DNA from: Rhizobium leguminosarum bv. viciae USDA 2370
GTDB lineage: Bacteria > Pseudomonadota > Alphaproteobacteria > Rhizobiales > Rhizobiaceae
NCBI RefSeq assembly: GCF_002008365.1
Contig: NZ_MRDL01000015.1
Location: forward strand, 463,531 to 527,530
Length of the DNA stretch: 64,000 nt
Direction of reading: 5' to 3'
Shown: piece by piece, positions 20,095 through 30,300 of the stretch
Layout of the letters: every line of letters starts with the position of its first letter
How positions within the stretch are numbered: position 1 is the stretch's first letter
Made by a program: the position numbers and the translations under genes
Notes under the pieces: model-generated
Told to the model about the DNA's origin: nothing
Database searches by the model: none
Seen by the model: the letters and a program-made list of their open reading frames with translations, nothing else

Positions 20095-20934
20095 ATGACC
20101 GCACGCATGGACAAACGCTTTGCCGAGCTGAAGGCCGAGGGCCGTCCGGCGCTTGTGACCTATTTCATGGGCGGCGATCCTGATTATGACACTTCGCTCG
20201 GCATCATGAAGGCGCTGCCGGAGGCGGGCTCCGACATCATCGAGCTCGGCATGCCTTTTTCCGATCCGATGGCCGACGGCCCGGCGATCCAGCTGGCTGG
20301 CCAGCGCGCCCTGAAAGGCGGCCAGACGCTGAAGAAGACGTTGCAGCTGGCGGCCGATTTCCGCAAAACCAACGATGCGACGCCGATCGTGATGATGGGT
20401 TACTACAACCCGATCTATATTTATGGCGTCGAGAAATTCCTCGACGACGCGCTCGCCGCCGGCATCGACGGCCTGATCGTCGTCGACCTGCCGCCCGAGA
20501 TGGATGACGAACTCTGCATTCCGGCCATCCGCAAAGGCATCAATTTCATCCGCCTGGCGACGCCGACGACCGATGAGAAGCGCCTGCCGAAGGTACTGAA
20601 GAACACCTCCGGCTTCGTCTACTACGTCTCGATGAACGGCATCACCGGTTCGGCGCTGCCTGATCCGTCGTTGGTTTCGGGCGCTGTCGCCCGCATCAAG
20701 CAGCACACCAGCCTGCCCGTCTGCGTCGGCTTTGGCGTCAAGACGGCGGAACATGCAAAGGTCATCGGCGGTTCGGCCGACGGCGTCGTCGTCGGCACCG
20801 CGATCGTCAATCAGGTCGCAACCAGCTTGACGAATGACGGAAAGGCAACGGCGGACACGGTGCAGGCCGTTGCCACGCTGGTGCGCGGCCTTTCCACGGG
20901 AACCCGTTCGGCGCGCCTTGTTGCTGCCGAATAG
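20095..20934 (+). CDS. trpA: Tryptophan synthase alpha subunit
   Basis: A 279-residue TIM-barrel subunit that cleaves indole-3-glycerol phosphate and channels indole to TrpB. The catalytic Glu50 and Asp61 lie in [20 protein letters not shown]; the phosphate loop is FGVKTAEHA and [11 protein letters not shown]. It follows trpB by 3 bases. A RIME-like repeat separates it from accD, although the genes still read in one direction and trpFBA-accD-folC is a common alphaproteobacterial cluster. Confidence 0.97.
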   Translation: MTARMDKRFAELKAEGRPALVTYFMGGDPDYDTSLGIMKALPEAGSDIIELGMPFSDPMADGPAIQLAGQRALKGGQTLKKTLQLAADFRKTNDATPIVMMGYYNPIYIYGVEKFLDDALAAGIDGLIVVDLPPEMDDELCIPAIRKGINFIRLATPTTDEKRLPKVLKNTSGFVYYVSMNGITGSALPDPSLVSGAVARIKQHTSLPVCVGFGVKTAEHAKVIGGSADGVVVGTAIVNQVATSLTNDGKATADTVQAVATLVRGLSTGTRSARLVAAE

Positions 20935-20950
20935 TTTGCCCACATTGGCG

Positions 20951-21059
20951 CTAAAGCATGTCGCGCAAAGGTGTGCAGCGGTTTTGTGGCAACGACATGC
21001 GGGAAACCCAAGACCTAAAAGCGCGGCAGGCAAATCTGAAAGATCGCGACGCGCTTTAG
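20951..21059. repeat. RIME/MITE-like repeat, copy 2 (109 bp)
   Basis: Same element as 12898-13005: ends CTAAAGC (20951-20957) and GCTTTAG (21053-21059), with inner GCATGTCG / CGACATGC. The first half is nearly identical to copy 1; the middle has diverged. It lies between trpA and accD and stops 7 bases before the accD ribosome-binding site. Confidence 0.8.
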
Positions 21060-21078
21060 TCAATCAGGAGTATTCGAG

Positions 21079-21984
21079 TTGAACTGGATCACCAACTACG
21101 TTCGCCCGCGGATCAATTCCATGCTGGGCCGTCGCGAAGTGCCGGAGAACCTCTGGATCAAGTGCCCGGAAACGGGCGAGATGGTCTTCCACAAGGACTT
21201 GGAAGGCAACAAATGGGTCATTCCAGCGTCCGGTTATCACATGAAGATGCCGGCCAAGGCCCGGCTGGCCGATCTTTTCGACAATGGCGAGTTCGAATCG
21301 CTGCCGCAGCCGAAGGTCGCGCAGGATCCGCTGAAGTTCCGCGATTCGAAGAAATATAGCGATCGCCTGCGCGACAGCCGCCTGAAGACCGAACAGGAGG
21401 ATACGATCCTCGCCGGTGTCGGAAAGGTGCAGGGACTGAAACTCGTGGCCGTCGTACATGAATTCAACTTTATCGGTGGTTCGCTCGGCATGGCCGCCGG
21501 CGAGGCGATCGTTAAGGCTTTTGAGCGTGCGACGTCTGAAAAGTGCCCGCTGGTGATGTTCCCCGCTTCCGGCGGCGCGCGCATGCAGGAAGGCATCCTG
21601 TCGCTGATGCAGTTGCCGCGCACGACAGTTGCCGTCGACATGCTCAAGGAATCCGGCCAGCCCTATATCGTCGTGCTGACCAATCCGACGACCGGTGGCG
21701 TCACGGCCTCCTATGCCATGCTTGGCGATATTCATCTGGCAGAACCCGGCGCCGAAATCGGCTTTGCCGGCAAGCGCGTGATCGAGCAGACGTTGCGTGA
21801 AAAACTGCCCGAAGGTTTCCAGACCTCCGAATATCTGCTGGAGCATGGTATGGTCGATATGGTCGTTAAACGTCACGATATTCCGGAAACGCTGGCGCGC
21901 CTCTTGAAGATCCTGACGAAGAAGCCGGTTTCTGCGGCGAACGACATGAATGGCGGCGCGATTGCTCTGGCGGCGAGCGCCTGA
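21079..21984 (+). CDS. accD: Acetyl-CoA carboxylase carboxyltransferase beta subunit
   Basis: A 301-residue subunit that with AccA transfers the carboxyl group from biotin to acetyl-CoA, the first step of fatty acid synthesis. The crotonase-fold core is clear ([48 protein letters not shown]). Start is a TTG with AGGAG at 21066-21070. The N-terminal zinc ribbon that normally has two CxxC pairs is degenerate: [12 protein letters not shown] and [11 protein letters not shown] keep one Cys, so zinc binding seems lost. It lies downstream of trpA and a repeat and before folC. Confidence 0.96.
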   Translation: MNWITNYVRPRINSMLGRREVPENLWIKCPETGEMVFHKDLEGNKWVIPASGYHMKMPAKARLADLFDNGEFESLPQPKVAQDPLKFRDSKKYSDRLRDSRLKTEQEDTILAGVGKVQGLKLVAVVHEFNFIGGSLGMAAGEAIVKAFERATSEKCPLVMFPASGGARMQEGILSLMQLPRTTVAVDMLKESGQPYIVVLTNPTTGGVTASYAMLGDIHLAEPGAEIGFAGKRVIEQTLREKLPEGFQTSEYLLEHGMVDMVVKRHDIPETLARLLKILTKKPVSAANDMNGGAIALAASA

Positions 21985-22035
21985 TAACCGACAAGCAGGC
22001 GGGGTGCCGAATTGATACCCAGAGGCCAAACCGCG

Positions 22036-23364
22036 GTGAGTGAGGCAGCACAGGAGATCGACAAGCTCATGGGATTGCATCCCAAGGGCTTTGATCTGTC
22101 TCTCGATCGCATCACTCGTCTTCTCGATGTGCTCGGCAATCCGCACAGGAAGCTGCCGCCGGTGATCCATGTCGCCGGCACCAATGGCAAGGGGTCTGTC
22201 ACCGCCTTCTGCCGCGCCCTGCTCGAAGCCGGCGGCTACAGCGCCCATGTCCACACCTCGCCGCATCTCGTCAATTGGCACGAGCGTTATCGCATTGGCG
22301 TCAAGGGCGGACGCGGGCAGCTTGTGGATGACGCCGTCTTTGCCGAGGCCGTGCGTCGCGTGGCCGATGCCAATGCAGGACAGCACATCACCGTCTTCGA
22401 AATCCTGACGGCGGTCACCTTCATCCTGTTTTCCGAACATCCGGCCGATGCCGCGATCATCGAAGTCGGTCTCGGCGGCCGGTTCGACGCCACGAATGTC
22501 ATTTCCGACCCGGCCGTCTCGGTCATCATGCCGATTTCGCTGGATCACCAGCCCTATCTCGGCGACAGGGTCGAGCTGATCGCGGCCGAAAAGGCCGGTA
22601 TCATGAAGCCGGGATTTCCCGTTGTCATCGGTCATCAGGAATATGACGCAGCACTCGACGTGCTGATGTCGACGGCCGAGCGGCTGCATTGCCCGAGCGC
22701 GGTCTTCGGGCAGGATTTCATGGCGCATGAGGAATATGGCCGGCTCGTCTACCAGGACGAATTCGGTCTTGCCGACCTGCCGCTGCCGCGCCTTCCCGGC
22801 CGGCATCAATATGCCAATGCCGCCGCCGCCATTCGTGCCGTCAAGGCGGCGGGTTTCACGGTCACCGAGACGATGATGGAAAAGGCGATGAGTTCGGTCG
22901 AATGGCCGGGCCGGCTGCAGCGTCTGAGCGAGGGCCGGCTGCTGTCGCATGCGCCCGCCGGCGCCGAGATCTGGATCGATGGCGGACACAATCCCGGTGC
23001 AGGCGAGGTGATCGCCGAAGCCATGGCCAATTTCGAGGAACGCCAGTCTCGGCCGCTTTTCCTGATTACCGGCATGATCAACACCAAGGATCCGGTCGGC
23101 TATTTCAAGGCCTTTACCGGCCTGGTCGAGAAAGTTTTCTGCGTGCCGATCCGCGGCAGCGAAGCGATGATCGACCCGGTGATATTGTCGAATGCCGCTT
23201 ATGATGCCGGTTTGGTTGCCGAACCGATGTTGACGGTCGGCGATGGGCTGGAAGCAATAAAAGCCGTTCTCGATCCAGAGGCTTTGCCGCCGCGCATTTT
23301 GGTCGGCGGCTCTCTCTATCTTGTCGGCGATGTCCTCGCCGACAACGGCACGCCCCCGAAATGA
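22036..23364 (+). CDS. folC: Bifunctional folylpolyglutamate synthase / dihydrofolate synthase
   Basis: A Mur-ligase-family enzyme of about 442 residues that adds glutamate to dihydropteroate and to folates. The ATP loop is HVAGTNGKGSVTAF; SPHLVNWHERYRI and EVGLGGRFDATNVI are folate-ligase signatures, and WIDGGHNPGAGEV marks the C-terminal domain. The start is uncertain: a TTG at 22012 with GCGGGG upstream, or the GTG at 22036 (VSEAAQEIDKLMGLHPKGF), which I prefer by family N-terminus. It ends the trpFBA-accD-folC run and is closed by a strong terminator. Confidence 0.94.
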   Translation: MSEAAQEIDKLMGLHPKGFDLSLDRITRLLDVLGNPHRKLPPVIHVAGTNGKGSVTAFCRALLEAGGYSAHVHTSPHLVNWHERYRIGVKGGRGQLVDDAVFAEAVRRVADANAGQHITVFEILTAVTFILFSEHPADAAIIEVGLGGRFDATNVISDPAVSVIMPISLDHQPYLGDRVELIAAEKAGIMKPGFPVVIGHQEYDAALDVLMSTAERLHCPSAVFGQDFMAHEEYGRLVYQDEFGLADLPLPRLPGRHQYANAAAAIRAVKAAGFTVTETMMEKAMSSVEWPGRLQRLSEGRLLSHAPAGAEIWIDGGHNPGAGEVIAEAMANFEERQSRPLFLITGMINTKDPVGYFKAFTGLVEKVFCVPIRGSEAMIDPVILSNAAYDAGLVAEPMLTVGDGLEAIKAVLDPEALPPRILVGGSLYLVGDVLADNGTPPK

Positions 23365-23377
23365 AGGCGGTAAGATG

Positions 23378-23408
23378 AAAAAAAGCCCGGTCGAACCGGG
23401 CTTTTTTC
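23378..23408. terminator. Bidirectional terminator between folC and trxA
   Basis: GCCCGGT (23385-23391), loop CGA, ACCGGGC (23395-23401), with seven A before and six T after. It works for convergent folC and trxA. Confidence 0.9.
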
Positions 23409-23435
23409 ATTGTGATGCAAATTGAGCGATATCAA

Positions 23436-23756
23436 TCAGGCAGCGTTCGAAATCCAGTTCGAAAGGGCCGTCTTCGGCTTTGCGCCAACCGAGATGTCGG
23501 CAACTTCGCCGCCCTTGAAGATCGCAAGCGTCGGAATGGAGCGCACACCGAACTGTGCAGCGAGTTCCGGGTTCTCATCGATATTCAGCTTGGCCACCTT
23601 GACCTTGCCTTCCATCTCGACGGCGATTTCTTCGAGGCTCGGAGCAATCATCTTGCACGGGCCGCACCATTCAGCCCAGAAATCGACGACGACGGGTTCT
23701 GCGGATTCCAGAACTTCTGACTGGAAGTTATTGATATCGACTTTCACGGTAGCCAT
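23436..23756 (-). CDS. trxA: Thioredoxin 1
   Basis: A 106-residue thioredoxin with the redox motif WCGPCK at about residues 29-34, the preceding VVVDFWAEW strand, and cis-Pro in [11 protein letters not shown]. It donates electrons to ribonucleotide reductase and other enzymes and repairs disulfides. Start [10 protein letters not shown] at 23756 with AAAGGAG just upstream; a longer in-frame opening is not supported. It follows addA on the minus strand after 75 bases. Confidence 0.96.
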   Translation of the reverse strand: MATVKVDINNFQSEVLESAEPVVVDFWAEWCGPCKMIAPSLEEIAVEMEGKVKVAKLNIDENPELAAQFGVRSIPTLAIFKGGEVADISVGAKPKTALSNWISNAA

Positions 23757-23831
23757 GGGCTGCTCCTTTAACCGAATTGGGTGTTGAACCACATGTGATG
23801 GTGCGGTGCCGAATTTTCAATGTCCGGTATT

Positions 23832-26800
23832 TCACTTTGTCTTGACCGCTGCAAGCGCCAAACCTAGCGCCTTTTCGCTCAGTGTGAAGAGCGAGGCGTT
23901 CTCGGTATAGACAAGCATGCAATCGATACGCTTCTCAGGATAGAGCGGCGCCAGGATCTCGCGATAGATCGCCAGCTGCGCCCGGTGCGCGAAGGGGATG
24001 GTCTCTTCTGTTGTCGGCGGCACCCGATTGGTCTTGTAGTCGAGAATGACGACGCGATCGGCAAGGACGGCAAGCCGATCGATACGGCCGGAGACAGCAT
24101 AGCGCCTGTCTTCCAGCGTCAATGTTCCCATGATCGAGACCTCTGGCTGGGCCTGCGCACCGAGGACGACCTGCAGACCCTCCTCGTCCAATAGTTTCAG
24201 AACCGAATCGACAAGCTTGCGCCGTTCGGCTTCCGGCCAGAATCGCGCCGCTCGTTCGGCATAGCGGCTTGCCGCATCAGGCCGTTCGCCAAGTGGAATT
24301 TCGGGAAGCGCCTGCAGCATGCGATGGATCAGCCTGCCCTTCTCCAGTGAACGATCGCTGCGCTCCTTCTCGCCGAACAGCGGCGAAATGACGAGCAGAC
24401 TGCCCTCGTCTTCATCGACGATCGTCCCGGCACCGGAAGGGCTGAGCGGCCGAGGCAGCTCAGCCTGCGGCGGCAATGGCCGCAACAGGCCGTCCGGCAA
24501 GGTCTCCTCGCTGTCGCGCTCTTCGTTGCGATCGGTACGCTCGAAGCTTCGTTCTACCCGCGGCACGCGCCATTTGATGCCCGGCCATTCACCATCGGGG
24601 CCGGAGAATGTGGTCGCCTCCACATGCGGATGGTCGTCGTGCAGTGCCGTCGAAATCATCATATGCCAGGTGTCGTTGTTCACCCGCACGCCACGATAGC
24701 CGCAGACGACCAGCCGGTCGGCCGCGCGCGTCATGGCGACATAGAGCAGCCGGCGATATTCTTCTTCCGCCAGCATCTGGATACGCGCCGCATCGTCCTG
24801 GGTCAGCGAATTGGCGAGATCGGAGACAGGAACCCAGACGGGCATCGGCGGCTCGTCGGGGTCGGTCTCGATCAGGCGAAGCTTCGGCAGATGGGTATGG
24901 GTGAAGGCCTTTGAACCGCCGTCGACGAGGAAAACGATCGGTGCTTCAAGACCCTTGGAGGCATGCACCGTCATGATCCGCACCTCGTTGCGCCCCTTAT
25001 CCTGCTCGCGTTTCATCACGGGTGCTTCGAGCTCCAGCGTCGAGATGAAGGATTGCAGACCGGGAAGACCGGAGCTCTCGTGGTCGAGCGTGAAGGTCAG
25101 GAATTCGTCGAGAATATCGCTGACCTCGGTGCCGAGACGGGCAAGGAATTGCCGCCGCCCGCCATAACTACCCAGCACGCGCGCATAGAAATCATGGACC
25201 GACAGGCTCCTGGATTGCCGGAGAAACAGCTCCAGCCTCTCGACGGCAGCACGGAAACGTTCGGTGCCGTCGGCGGCGAAGCTTTTGAGATGGCTCCAGA
25301 CGCTCTGATTGTCGCCGCGCAATGCGGCGATCGCAAAGATGTCGTCTTCGGAGAGGTCGAAAAGCGGACTCTTGAGCACGGCGGCGAGCGACAGGTCGTC
25401 TTCCGGCAGAAGCAGGAAACGGCCGAGCGCCAGCAGATCCTGCACGGCGATATGGCTGGTCAGCACCAGCCTGTCTGCGCCGGCGACCGGAATATCGCCG
25501 CGGCGTTTCAGCGCCCGCGTCAACGCATTGACGAAGGCGTCGCGCTTGCGCACCAGCACCAGGATGTCGCCGGCCTCGATCAGGCGCTCCTTGCCTTTGT
25601 CGACGATCGTTTCGCGGCCGACGAGCGTGCCGACCGAATGGGCGATCCGCCGCGCGAGGATTGCGGCCGGCGCGCTTTCCGGCGTCGCGTCGAAGGGCGC
25701 CGTCCAGTCTTCCTCCTTCACCACGGCTTCCGGCGCGACCATCTCCCAGAGGTCGACAGCGCCGGGATGTCCGATGCGGCTGGAACGATGCACGACCGGT
25801 TCGCCGAGCGCGCTCAGGCCGCGCGCGTTGTCGGGTGCCTTGAAAATGTGGTCGACGGCCTCAAGCACGTCGGCAGTCGAGCGGAAGGAAAGCGGCAGGC
25901 GCACCGAGGAAAAGCTCTGCCCGCTGTCGGAAACGCGCCGCCGCGTCCGGTCGCTCTCCTCGGAAAAACGCTCAGGCCGCGCCCCCTGGAAGGAATAGAT
26001 CGACTGCTTTTCGTCGCCGACGGCAAAGAGCGTGCGCACGATCGGCCGGGCGCTTTCGCCGGAGAAAAAATCTTCGGCGAGCGACTGGATGACGCTCCAC
26101 TGGATCGGGCTGGTATCCTGCGCCTCGTCGACGAGGATATGATCGATGCCCCGATCGAGCTTGTAGTGGATCCACGGACCGACGCCACTTTTCGTCAGCA
26201 GGTCGGCGGTGCGGGTGATCAGGTCCTCAAAGTCGAGCTGGCTGCGTTGCTTCTTCAGCTCTTCATAGTCGTGATTAAGTCTGTCGGCGAGCACGAGTGC
26301 TGCATGCGTGGCGCCGTACATCCGCATCAGTTTCAGCCGGTCGCGGCTTGTTGCGACATGCGCGCGGGCAATGGCGATGGCGCTCGCCAGCTGCGGTGCC
26401 TCGGCAAGCATGGCCTTGACGAAGAATTGCGAGTCCGCCTTGGGCTCGCCCTTCACGGTCAGAAAGATTTTCTCGAGAAACTCAGCGCGCCTTGCCTCAT
26501 CGCGCTCCCGCCCGGCGAGCCTGAGGCCGTAGGCAACCTCCTGCGCCTTCGCACCGCCCTTCTGGTCGGCAAGCGAGAGATAAAGCTCCAGCGTGCCGCC
26601 CGAAAGCTCCGGCAAAGGCCAATATTGCGCTGCGATCCGGCTTTCGGTGTCACCAGCGGCGAGACCCAGCCTCTTGCGCAGGACCTTCTCCACACCGCCC
26701 TGCTGTTCAGCCGTCGCCGTGAAACGACGAATGGCGTTGCGGTTGGCGACGATGTCGCCGAGCAGGTTCTCCAGTCCGGATTCGTCGCCGAGATTGAGTA

Positions 26801-27383
26801 CATAGGCGAATGCCTCGGCAAGCGCGCTGTCTTCCTCCGGCGCTGTTGCCGTCAGCAGCGCCCGGCGCGCATCGGAAAGCAGCGCCACCGCCGCGCGATC
26901 GTCGAGAACCGAGAAATGTCCGGCAACGTTGGCTTCCAGCGGGAACTGATGCAGCAGCGCCTCGCAAAAGGCATGGATCGTCTGGATCTTCAGTCCGCCG
27001 GGTGTCTCCAGCGCCTTGGCAAACAGCCGGCGAGCTTCGGCGAGCTTCAGTCCGTCGGGAGCCGTACCCTCGATCTGCGTTATCCGCCGGCCGAGGTCTT
27101 CATCGTCAAGCACCACCCATTCCGCCAGCCGTTCGAAGACGCGGTTCGACATTTCGGACGCCGCGGCCTTGGTATAGGTGAGGCATAAAATGGCGGAAGG
27201 CCGCGCACCGGCAAGCAGCAGCCGGATGACCCGCTGTGTCAGGACATGCGTCTTGCCGGAACCGGCATTGGCCGAGACCCATGCCGAACGCAGCGGATCA
27301 GAGGCAATCGCCTGCTGGATCGTCGTCCAGCCGATCCAGGCGCCCGGATCGTCGTCGTTGGGAAGGGCGGTCACATCACTCAT
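23832..27383 (-). CDS. addA: Double-strand break repair helicase-nuclease AddA
   Basis: An 1183-residue UvrD-like helicase with a C-terminal RecB-type nuclease. Walker A is WVSANAGSGKT (about residues 36-45); the helicase motifs DHILVDEAQDTSPIQW, VGDEKQSIYSFQGA, RIMTVHASKGLEAPIV and EEYRRLLYVAMTRAADRL are in order; the nuclease motif is VVILDYKTNRVPP near the C-terminus. With AddB it resects double-strand ends for RecA. The start MSDVTALPND at 27383 overlaps the addB stop by 8 bases, so AddA depends on translation of AddB. Confidence 0.97.
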   Translation of the reverse strand: MSDVTALPNDDDPGAWIGWTTIQQAIASDPLRSAWVSANAGSGKTHVLTQRVIRLLLAGARPSAILCLTYTKAAASEMSNRVFERLAEWVVLDDEDLGRRITQIEGTAPDGLKLAEARRLFAKALETPGGLKIQTIHAFCEALLHQFPLEANVAGHFSVLDDRAAVALLSDARRALLTATAPEEDSALAEAFAYVLNLGDESGLENLLGDIVANRNAIRRFTATAEQQGGVEKVLRKRLGLAAGDTESRIAAQYWPLPELSGGTLELYLSLADQKGGAKAQEVAYGLRLAGRERDEARRAEFLEKIFLTVKGEPKADSQFFVKAMLAEAPQLASAIAIARAHVATSRDRLKLMRMYGATHAALVLADRLNHDYEELKKQRSQLDFEDLITRTADLLTKSGVGPWIHYKLDRGIDHILVDEAQDTSPIQWSVIQSLAEDFFSGESARPIVRTLFAVGDEKQSIYSFQGARPERFSEESDRTRRRVSDSGQSFSSVRLPLSFRSTADVLEAVDHIFKAPDNARGLSALGEPVVHRSSRIGHPGAVDLWEMVAPEAVVKEEDWTAPFDATPESAPAAILARRIAHSVGTLVGRETIVDKGKERLIEAGDILVLVRKRDAFVNALTRALKRRGDIPVAGADRLVLTSHIAVQDLLALGRFLLLPEDDLSLAAVLKSPLFDLSEDDIFAIAALRGDNQSVWSHLKSFAADGTERFRAAVERLELFLRQSRSLSVHDFYARVLGSYGGRRQFLARLGTEVSDILDEFLTFTLDHESSGLPGLQSFISTLELEAPVMKREQDKGRNEVRIMTVHASKGLEAPIVFLVDGGSKAFTHTHLPKLRLIETDPDEPPMPVWVPVSDLANSLTQDDAARIQMLAEEEYRRLLYVAMTRAADRLVVCGYRGVRVNNDTWHMMISTALHDDHPHVEATTFSGPDGEWPGIKWRVPRVERSFERTDRNEERDSEETLPDGLLRPLPPQAELPRPLSPSGAGTIVDEDEGSLLVISPLFGEKERSDRSLEKGRLIHRMLQALPEIPLGERPDAASRYAERAARFWPEAERRKLVDSVLKLLDEEGLQVVLGAQAQPEVSIMGTLTLEDRRYAVSGRIDRLAVLADRVVILDYKTNRVPPTTEETIPFAHRAQLAIYREILAPLYPEKRIDCMLVYTENASLFTLSEKALGLALAAVKTK

Positions 27384-30300
27384 CACCGCCCTCTTCGGTT
27401 TCGGCCGTTGACCATTCGGAGACGCGGGCAAGATGATCGTAGTCGCCGCCGAAATCGAATTGCTGGGCCGGGATCAGCCGGGAGGTAAAGCCCCTTTCGT
27501 TGGATTGCAGCAACCCCACGAATTTGACCAGCTGATCGATCGATTCGGCCGCGAGATCCATCGCCGATTTCGCCTTGTCGCTGCGGGCAGAGCTCTCGTT
27601 GTTGACCGTATCGACCTGGAAGCGGCTTCCCGGACGCAGACGCACATAGAGAAGGTCCTGCGGCACGAGGCTGCCGGCATCGCGGAAGGCGCCGGCGCTC
27701 AAGGCCGCCGCTTCGAGCGCAAGCTGCGGATCGAGAAGCACGCGTGCCTGCGCCGGCGAGGGATTGTAGCCGGTCTTGTAGTCGATGATATCGGCGGCGT
27801 TTGGTCCGGTGACGTCGATCCGGTCTGCGACGCCGGTGAGCCGGATATTGATCGACTCCAGCTCCATGCCGCCCCGCACTTCCGTCAGCGTTTTCCGGAT
27901 GCCATGTCGCCGTCCGGCCTCCCATTCGAGGAAGACGCCGGCCACCGCGCGAAAGCGCGGCCGCCACACGGCATCGATATGCGGCGGCAGCTGCTCCATG
28001 TCGAAAAGCTCGGAAAGGATGGCCTCCATGGCCGCTGCCGCATCCGGCGTGCCGGCGATGTGTGCCTCGCGGATGAACCGGTCAATGATCTTGTGGTAGA
28101 GCGTTCCGCGTTCGGCCGCGCCTGGATCGCGATTGAACGGGTCGACGGGGTCGAGCCGCAGCACACGGCGGGCATAGATGGCATAGGGATCACGGCGCAG
28201 CCGACCAACTTCGCTGAAGGAATAGGATTTCGGTTGCAGGGCCAGCGGCGGTTTCGGCGAAGGTCGCAGCGCCGGCGCCTGACCATCTCCCCGATCGATG
28301 AGACCGGCCCATTGGAGAAACCGGTTGCCGCGTCCCTTCAATTCCGCTTCGAACGCCTCTCCGCCAAGCGCCAGCAGCCGCTGCAGCCAACGCGAGGCGA
28401 CGGTCGGCGTCGAGCCCTGGCGCAGCGCGCGCGCATAGATCAGATGGCGCGTGCCGTTTGCCATCTCGAAATCATGCGCCAGCTGGCCGATGCGCCGCTC
28501 CGGTGGCTCGAGGCCGATCTCCGTCTTCATCATTCGCGGAATGAAGGGATTGTTGGCGGTCTGCCCCGGCCAGGTGCCTTCGATCAGGCCGCCGAGGATC
28601 AACGTATCGACGCTCTGCAGGCGGGCTTCCAGCGTGCCGAAGATGAAGAGCCTGGGATGGCTGAGCGCCCGCGGCTTCACCGCATGACCGGCCGCAAGGG
28701 CTGCCATGATGTCGATCCATTGCGACCCGTCGGCCTCCATCTGGCCGTCCGTGTCGATCACTTCACCGAGCAGGGCAGCGAGTGCATCTCCTGCTTCACC
28801 AGACCAGAGATCGGCGAGATTGCCTTGCGGATCGACCGCGACCGCTTCAAGCGAACGGCCGGTGCGCTCCGCCCATTCGGACAATGTGAAGCGCACTGTT
28901 CTTCCGCGATCTTCCGGCCGGTGCCGGATCAGCGCCGAAGCCAGCGGCTCGGTCGCTTGTGCGACCCGCCGGGCGAGGCCGTATGCGGCGTCGGCGGCCT
29001 CAGGCGAAAGCGCTTTTCGCCATTGCGGCGCATGCCTGTCCAGGGCCTGTTCGGCAAGTTGGCGAGTGAGCAGCGGTTCCAGCGTGCTGATATCAACCTC
29101 TGCCACGCCGCCGCGCAGCGCCAGCAGCTCGAGCGCCTCGGTAGCGGAAATCAAGGCGTCGCGTTCCAGGCCGAAGCGGGCAAGCGGATGTTTGAGCAGC
29201 GAGATGATCGCCACTGGATCGCCCGGCCGCAGCGCTGCCTCCAGCAACAATTGCAGCAAGGTGCCCTGCGGCATGGCCGAAAGTGGCGTGCCCGCCGAAT
29301 CATCGGCGAGGATGCCGAAGCGGGAAAGCTCGGCCATCACCCGCCGCGCGAGATTGCGGTCCGGAGTGATGAGTGCTGCCCGGCTTTCGCCATCCTGTCC
29401 AGGTCTTTCCAACGCCAGCCGGAGTGCGATGGCAATTGCGGTTGCTTCCTCTCGCTCATTGGCGGCTTCGATCAGCGAGACATCAGAGAAGGCCGAAGAT
29501 AGCGCACGTGCCGGCAGGTCGTTCTTCCATGCTCCCCAGTCGCTGGTCGCCTCCGCCGGGGCAAGTGCCCGCGACAGGATTTCGGCGCGCCGGTCGAGAT
29601 CGGCCTCCGGCCTATCGAGGAGCGTGACGTCGGCCCGCGTCAGCTTCAGCCGCTTGAGCAGCGACGACAGACCATACTGCGGATGGCTCCGGCTTGCCGG
29701 ATTGGCATGTTGGCCGGGCGTCAGTTCCGGCGCGACCATCTGCCAGTGCCTTTCGGGCATGGAGAGATCGAGACCCGGAAGCACGATCACGCCTTCAGGC
29801 AGATGGGCGACGGCGGCGATGAGATCGGCGGTGGCGGGAACGGAACCCGTCGAACCGGCGATGATGATCGGTCCGCCCGGTTTCGTCGCCGAAAGCCGGC
29901 TTGCTTCGGCCCGGAGAATGGCGTTTCTGTGCCGTGCCGGCGAGGATTTGCCGAGTTCAGACAGCCGCTCCGGCCAGAATGCGCTGGCGATCTGCAGAAA
30001 TTCCGCCGTCAACTGCCACCAGGCGGCATAGTCGCCGGTGTCGAGTTTCGACAGTTCGGACCAGTCGAGATCCTCGGTCTCGATGGAATCGATCAGCTCC
30101 GCAAGGTTGCGGGCGAGCCAGATCGCATCCGCCGGACTTGCCGGCGCAACGAGCGGCGAGTCCGAATGAATGTGGCGGACGATCTCCGGCAGCTTGTTTC
30201 GCCAGGCAAGGATCAGGCGCCCCAGCTCCAGCAGACGGGCGGTATTCGACAGCGGCTGGGCGAGATCGATCGTTGCCGGCAGCACCTCGTCGAAATAGCC

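Noticed and set aside
18682..21063. Very long open frame (793 codons) on the minus strand opposite trpF-trpB-trpA
   Set aside because: It is the antisense shadow of three clear trp genes in GC-rich DNA; the translation is Arg/Asp/Gly/His-rich with no domain and no ribosome site.
21064..22989. Open frame of 641 codons on the minus strand opposite accD and folC
   Set aside because: Antisense of two well-identified genes; composition typical of a codon-bias shadow.
24963..29502. Two long plus-strand frames (741 and 689 codons) opposite addA and addB
   Set aside because: Both lie wholly within convincing AddA/AddB coding sequence on the other strand and show no domain.
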